Assembly: GCA_014380255.1 (NCBI GenBank)
Contig: JACMKG010000118.1
Span: 1 to 10,299, forward strand
Reading direction: 5' to 3'
Source of the DNA: Prolixibacteraceae bacterium
Lineage (GTDB): Bacteria; Bacteroidota; Bacteroidia; Bacteroidales; Prolixibacteraceae
DNA length: 10,299 nucleotides
In this document: positions 8,089 to 10,299 of the stretch, one piece after another
Numbering within the stretch: the stretch's first letter is position 1
How the letters are laid out: the number at the start of each line of letters is the position of its first letter
The notes under the pieces: model-generated
The model's database searches: none
The model's input: the letters and a program-made list of their open reading frames with translations, nothing else
Told to the model about the DNA's origin: nothing
Program-made: the position numbers and the translations under genes

Positions 8089-8298
8089 TTAAAAGAACAT
8101 CTTAGTAACCGGTAATAACCCCGGCACGCCAATCTTATCCATCTTATTATAAGATAAATAAGATTGTATCTGAGTGGTATTTGTTCGGTTATTAAGATCA
8201 ACGAAACAGTAAATAAGATTTTTAAATGTCGATATCCTGGTACTAACTTCTTTGGCCTTATTCTTCCTCTGTTTATTAAAATACTCACTAAAAGACAT
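8089..8298 (-). CDS. Doubtful small protein between sigma and anti-sigma genes
   Basis: A 69-codon frame starting with ATG 50 bp after the sigma stop codon and read in the same direction. I do not recognise the protein. The first half is charged and Lys-rich (MSFSEYFNKQRKNKAKE), the middle is mixed (FKNLIYCFVDLNNRTNTTQI), and the end is PGLLPVTKMFF. There is no signal peptide, membrane helix or known motif. The codons for about SYLSYNKMDKI fall on an AT-rich hairpin (8131-8165), which hints that the 3' part is not under protein selection. It could be a real small gene, a remnant of a longer gene, or chance. Its position in the sigma/anti-sigma transcript is the only contextual support. Confidence 0.25.
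   Translation of the reverse strand: MSFSEYFNKQRKNKAKEVSTRISTFKNLIYCFVDLNNRTNTTQIQSYLSYNKMDKIGVPGLLPVTKMFF
8131..8165. repeat. AT-rich interrupted palindrome
   Basis: AATCTTAT (8131-8138) pairs with ATAAGATT (8158-8165), and inside it ATCTTAT (8141-8147) pairs with ATAAGAT (8149-8155). Only the CC/AA positions between the two stems do not pair. The total is 15 paired positions in 35 bp. ATCTTAT occurs twice in the left arm and ATAAGAT twice in the right. No T tract follows on either strand, so it is not an obvious terminator; it may be an RNA stem in the sigma/anti-sigma transcript or a binding site. Confidence 0.5.
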
Positions 8299-8348
8299 TG
8301 ATTTCTAATTTATTAGCTGACCTTGCTTAAAGAAGATCCAAGAGGATA

Positions 8349-8966
8349 TTATATGTGAACATATTTTAGCAAAAGAGCCGATAGAACGGATATAAGCGGA
8401 AACTTCAGAAGGATCTCTTTACGAATTTGTTCTTTGGCCTGTTGTAAGTGTTTTTCCACGGCCTTTAGTGAGATTGCCAGTTCTTCGGCAACATCTTTGT
8501 TCTTCTTACCTTCAATCTTAGCTTTGATAAATACCATTTTACGCTTCTCAGGCAATTTGTCAACCGATTCGCGAATAGCAATAATCATCTTTTCTTCAAT
8601 GGTCATCTCTTCCTTTCCCATGAAATCCAATTGGAAAAGGTGCTGCAGTTCGTTTTCCTCTATCATATAGAGACTTTTTTCGGAAGAATGAATTTTTTGA
8701 TCACGCAGGTAATTCAGACATCTGTTGCGCAGCATTACAAAAAGTAAACTTTCAACGGATTGGGTGACCTTAATGGATGAGTGTTTTTCCCACAGTTTTA
8801 TAAAACATTCCTGCACCAGATCGCTTGACTGGCTTTGATCGTGGATGAAAAGTCTGCAATAAGACAACATACGCGGAAAAGTCTGTTTGAACAATTCTTC
8901 GTATGCGGCAGGATTACCTTCTTTTAACCGGATATTTAATAGCTGTGTATTTTCCACGAAGTACAA
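8349..8966 (-). CDS. ECF-type RNA polymerase sigma factor (sigma-70 family)
   Basis: About 205 residues, the normal ECF size with only regions 2 and 4. Region 2 covers about residues 20-90, with the core DLVQECFIKLWE (49-60) and LRNRCLNYLRDQ. Region 4 covers about 131-183, with KLPEKRKMVFIKAKIEGKKN and the helix-turn-helix KDVAEELAISLKAVEKHLQQA around 157-177. A hydrophobic tail (FPLISVLSALLLKYVHI) follows, as in many Bacteroidota ECF factors. Known role: it directs RNA polymerase to the promoter of its PUL once freed by the FecR-like protein, here most likely susC. No ATG exists in frame: an in-frame stop lies at 8973-8975, so the start is TTG at 8966 or GTG at 8957. GTG is the commoner of the two and gives MENTQLLNIRLKEG, which looks more natural. 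A 10-bp inverted repeat overlaps this start. The upstream region has only a weak TATATTTC box and a long gap to the GH92 terminator. Confidence 0.93.
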   Translation of the reverse strand: MYFVENTQLLNIRLKEGNPAAYEELFKQTFPRMLSYCRLFIHDQSQSSDLVQECFIKLWEKHSSIKVTQSVESLLFVMLRNRCLNYLRDQKIHSSEKSLYMIEENELQHLFQLDFMGKEEMTIEEKMIIAIRESVDKLPEKRKMVFIKAKIEGKKNKDVAEELAISLKAVEKHLQQAKEQIRKEILLKFPLISVLSALLLKYVHI

Positions 8967-8991
8967 AGGAAATTAATTTTTCTTTGTACTT
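8959..8991. promoter_or_regulatory. 10-bp inverted repeat over the sigma-factor start
   Basis: AAGTACAAAG (8959-8968) and CTTTGTACTT (8982-8991) are perfect complements with a 13-bp AT-rich spacer. In minus-strand RNA the possible TTG start (8966-8964) lies inside the stem and the GTG start (8957-8955) directly after it. It could be an operator for a dimeric regulator or an RNA stem that limits translation; the sequence cannot separate these. Confidence 0.45.
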
Positions 8992-9058
8992 GCATGGACT
9001 TTCAATAAATATCCAACTTTACTCATTAGAAATATACGTGACTGATTTTCTGCCCCTT

Positions 9059-9129
9059 AGTTAACAAATAAAACAATGTCCAAGGTAATACCTCTCAATC
9101 TGGCAGAGGTATTACCTTGGACATTGTTT
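9059..9129 (-). terminator. Long perfect-hairpin terminator of the GH92 gene
   Basis: The bases 9071-9094 and 9106-9129 are perfect 24-bp complements with an 11-nt loop (9095-9105). Read on the minus strand, the stem starts one base after the GH92 stop codon and ends in TTTATTTGTTAAC, a moderate T-rich tail. The stem is much longer than the 7-11 bp usual for intrinsic terminators. It separates the GH92 unit from the sigma gene, whose start lies about 105 bp further on. Confidence 0.8.
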
Positions 9130-9130
9130 C

Positions 9131-10299
9131 TCAATTATTGCTGTTGGTGCTTGACGGCGGTGCGTCATTAGGCGAACTACCCCAGTTGCGGTTGGCTTTT
9201 GGTCCCATCACCACAACTAGCTTACCTCCATTGGCCAGGTCTTCATGGCTAAACCAGGGCTTGTTCCAGGGCTTACCGTTCAAGGTTGCGGATTGGATGT
9301 ACTTGTTTGCCTTGGAAGCATTGGAAGCTTCAATTTCAAAGACTTTCCCATTTCCTAAATTTACCTTTACATTTTCAAAAACCGGGCTTCCAATATTGTA
9401 GGCAGGCATACCGGGAGTTACCGGATAAAATCCCATGTATGAGAATACGACGAACGAAGTCATTCCGCCCCCATCCTCATCGCCCGGGACACCCATCAAA
9501 TCGTTTCTGAACCACTGGTCAAGCAAAGTGCGGATTCGTTTCTGTGTTTTCCAGGGCTGGCCTGAATAATTGTACAGGTATGGAATATGAAGCGAGGGTT
9601 CGTTGGCCATTGAAAACTGGCCCACATTCCCGGTATGGTCAGGCAGTTGGGCATAAAAGTCATATTTCCCCTTACCCAGTGGTTGTGAGAACATGGCATC
9701 CAGGCTTTTAGTAAAGGTTTCACGTCCTCCCATCAGGCTGATAAGGTCGGCAATGTTGTGCTGCACATCCCAGCGGTAAATCCAGGCATTGTTTTCACCG
9801 TATGATTCACGGGCTCCCAGACCACCTGAGAACACGTAATCGAAAGGCATAATAAATTTACCATCACTGTCTTTGGGGTGAAAGAATCCTGTTTCAGAAT
9901 TGAACAGATTGCGGTAATTGAAAGAGCTCTTCATAAAATAATTGTAATCATCCTCTTTTCCCAACTCTTTGGCAATCTGAGCCAGGCACCACTGATCGTA
10001 TGAAGTTCCCAGGGTTACAGCTACCGGTTGCCGTTTTTCGAACGAATGAACCTCGGGAATGGTTTCCTTCTCCCCTTCTTTCAATGCAGGAATGTAACCA
10101 TGCTCTTTATAGAACTGATCCAGTCTACCGGCAGGTTTGCCCGACCAGGGAGCCAAGGTTTTTTCCATGATTGCTCCTTTACAGGCCATATACGCCTTTT
10201 CAAGGTCGAAACCCCGCAGGCCTTTTCGGTAGGCATCAATCACCGAAGCCACCCCATGGTTGGAGTTCATACGGCGACTATCACCTGTAATTTCAGGGA
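9131..10299 (-). CDS. GH92 family alpha-mannosidase, C-terminal part (5' end outside the window)
   Basis: The open frame runs through the right edge: nine codons precede the first visible Met at 10270 and read PEITGDSRR before MNSNHGVASV, a typical internal GH92 stretch, so the true start lies outside. Numbered from that Met, clear family motifs are YFMKSSFNYRNLF (111-123), YGENNAWIYRWDVQHN (157-172), LPDHTGNVGQFSMANEPS (209-226), HIPYLYNYSGQPWKTQ (228-243) and GVPGDEDGGGM (260-270) before FYPVTPG. Known chemistry: calcium-dependent inverting exo-alpha-mannosidases. Glu159 in GENNAW is the likely general acid, and Asp264 and Asp266 of the DED triad the likely base pair, by analogy with characterised members. 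The C-terminal beta-domain is complete and ends in a Ser/Asn/Pro-rich tail. Linkage preference cannot be read safely. The gene is closed by its own terminator and is not in the susC operon. Export cannot be judged because the N-terminus is missing. Confidence 0.95.
   Translation of the reverse strand, partial: PEITGDSRRMNSNHGVASVIDAYRKGLRGFDLEKAYMACKGAIMEKTLAPWSGKPAGRLDQFYKEHGYIPALKEGEKETIPEVHSFEKRQPVAVTLGTSYDQWCLAQIAKELGKEDDYNYFMKSSFNYRNLFNSETGFFHPKDSDGKFIMPFDYVFSGGLGARESYGENNAWIYRWDVQHNIADLISLMGGRETFTKSLDAMFSQPLGKGKYDFYAQLPDHTGNVGQFSMANEPSLHIPYLYNYSGQPWKTQKRIRTLLDQWFRNDLMGVPGDEDGGGMTSFVVFSYMGFYPVTPGMPAYNIGSPVFENVKVNLGNGKVFEIEASNASKANKYIQSATLNGKPWNKPWFSHEDLANGGKLVVVMGPKANRNWGSSPNDAPPSSTNSNN

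Noticed and set aside
8019..8288. An 89-codon frame overlapping the 69-codon frame
   Set aside because: It reads the same DNA in another frame, is very rich in Arg/Leu/Ile/Tyr as expected from AT-rich non-coding DNA, and has no recognisable domain.
8993..8995. ATG upstream of the sigma gene as its true start
   Set aside because: It is out of frame with the sigma coding sequence by two bases and its own frame soon stops. It would need a sequencing error to be correct.
9001..9060. TATATTTC as the promoter -7 box of the sigma gene
   Set aside because: It matches TAnnTTTG in seven of eight positions, but no TTTG lies 19-21 bp upstream. I did not list it as a feature.

Overview
The window looks like chromosomal DNA of a Bacteroidota bacterium. 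The evidence is a SusC/SusD pair, a FecR-type anti-sigma factor with a DUF4974-like C-terminus, a short ECF sigma factor, a GH92 mannosidase, AT-rich leaders without strong Shine-Dalgarno sequences, and lipoboxes followed by acidic residues. The long SusC N-terminus resembles those of environmental Bacteroidales/Marinilabiliales, but I cannot fix a genus. All convincing genes are on the minus strand, so the region reads from right to left.

From right to left: (1) 10299-9131, the C-terminal part of a GH92 alpha-mannosidase whose 5' end lies outside the window. It is closed by a 24-bp perfect hairpin terminator. (2) About 8966-8349, an ECF sigma factor without an ATG start, with a 10-bp inverted repeat across its start region. 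(3) 8348-7462, an 887-bp gap where sigma and anti-sigma genes would normally be close together. It holds one doubtful 69-codon ORF, an AT-rich hairpin and a 123-bp inverted array of 11-bp repeats. (4) 7461-6469, the membrane-anchored FecR-like anti-sigma factor. (5) 6468-6180, the susC leader, which carries a good plus-strand intrinsic terminator and a possible antisense small RNA. (6) 6179-74, a tightly spaced operon of susC (with an STN signalling domain), susD and a PKD-domain surface lipoprotein, closed by a GC-rich hairpin with a T tract at 47-11.

Together the genes form a glycan-uptake locus controlled by trans-envelope signalling. Substrate binding at the SusC/SusD pore and surface lipoprotein would be sensed through the SusC STN domain. 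That domain contacts the periplasmic part of the FecR-like protein, which releases the ECF sigma factor to transcribe susC-susD-lipoprotein. The neighbouring GH92 enzyme suggests a mannose-containing glycan, but it lies behind its own strong terminator and ahead of the sigma gene, so it is a separate transcription unit and the substrate link is inference.

The parts that ordinary annotation does not explain are non-coding: the 11-bp repeat cruciform between sigma and anti-sigma, the plus-strand terminator and candidate antisense RNA in the susC leader, the 25-bp palindrome in the first codons of susC, and the inverted repeat over the sigma start.
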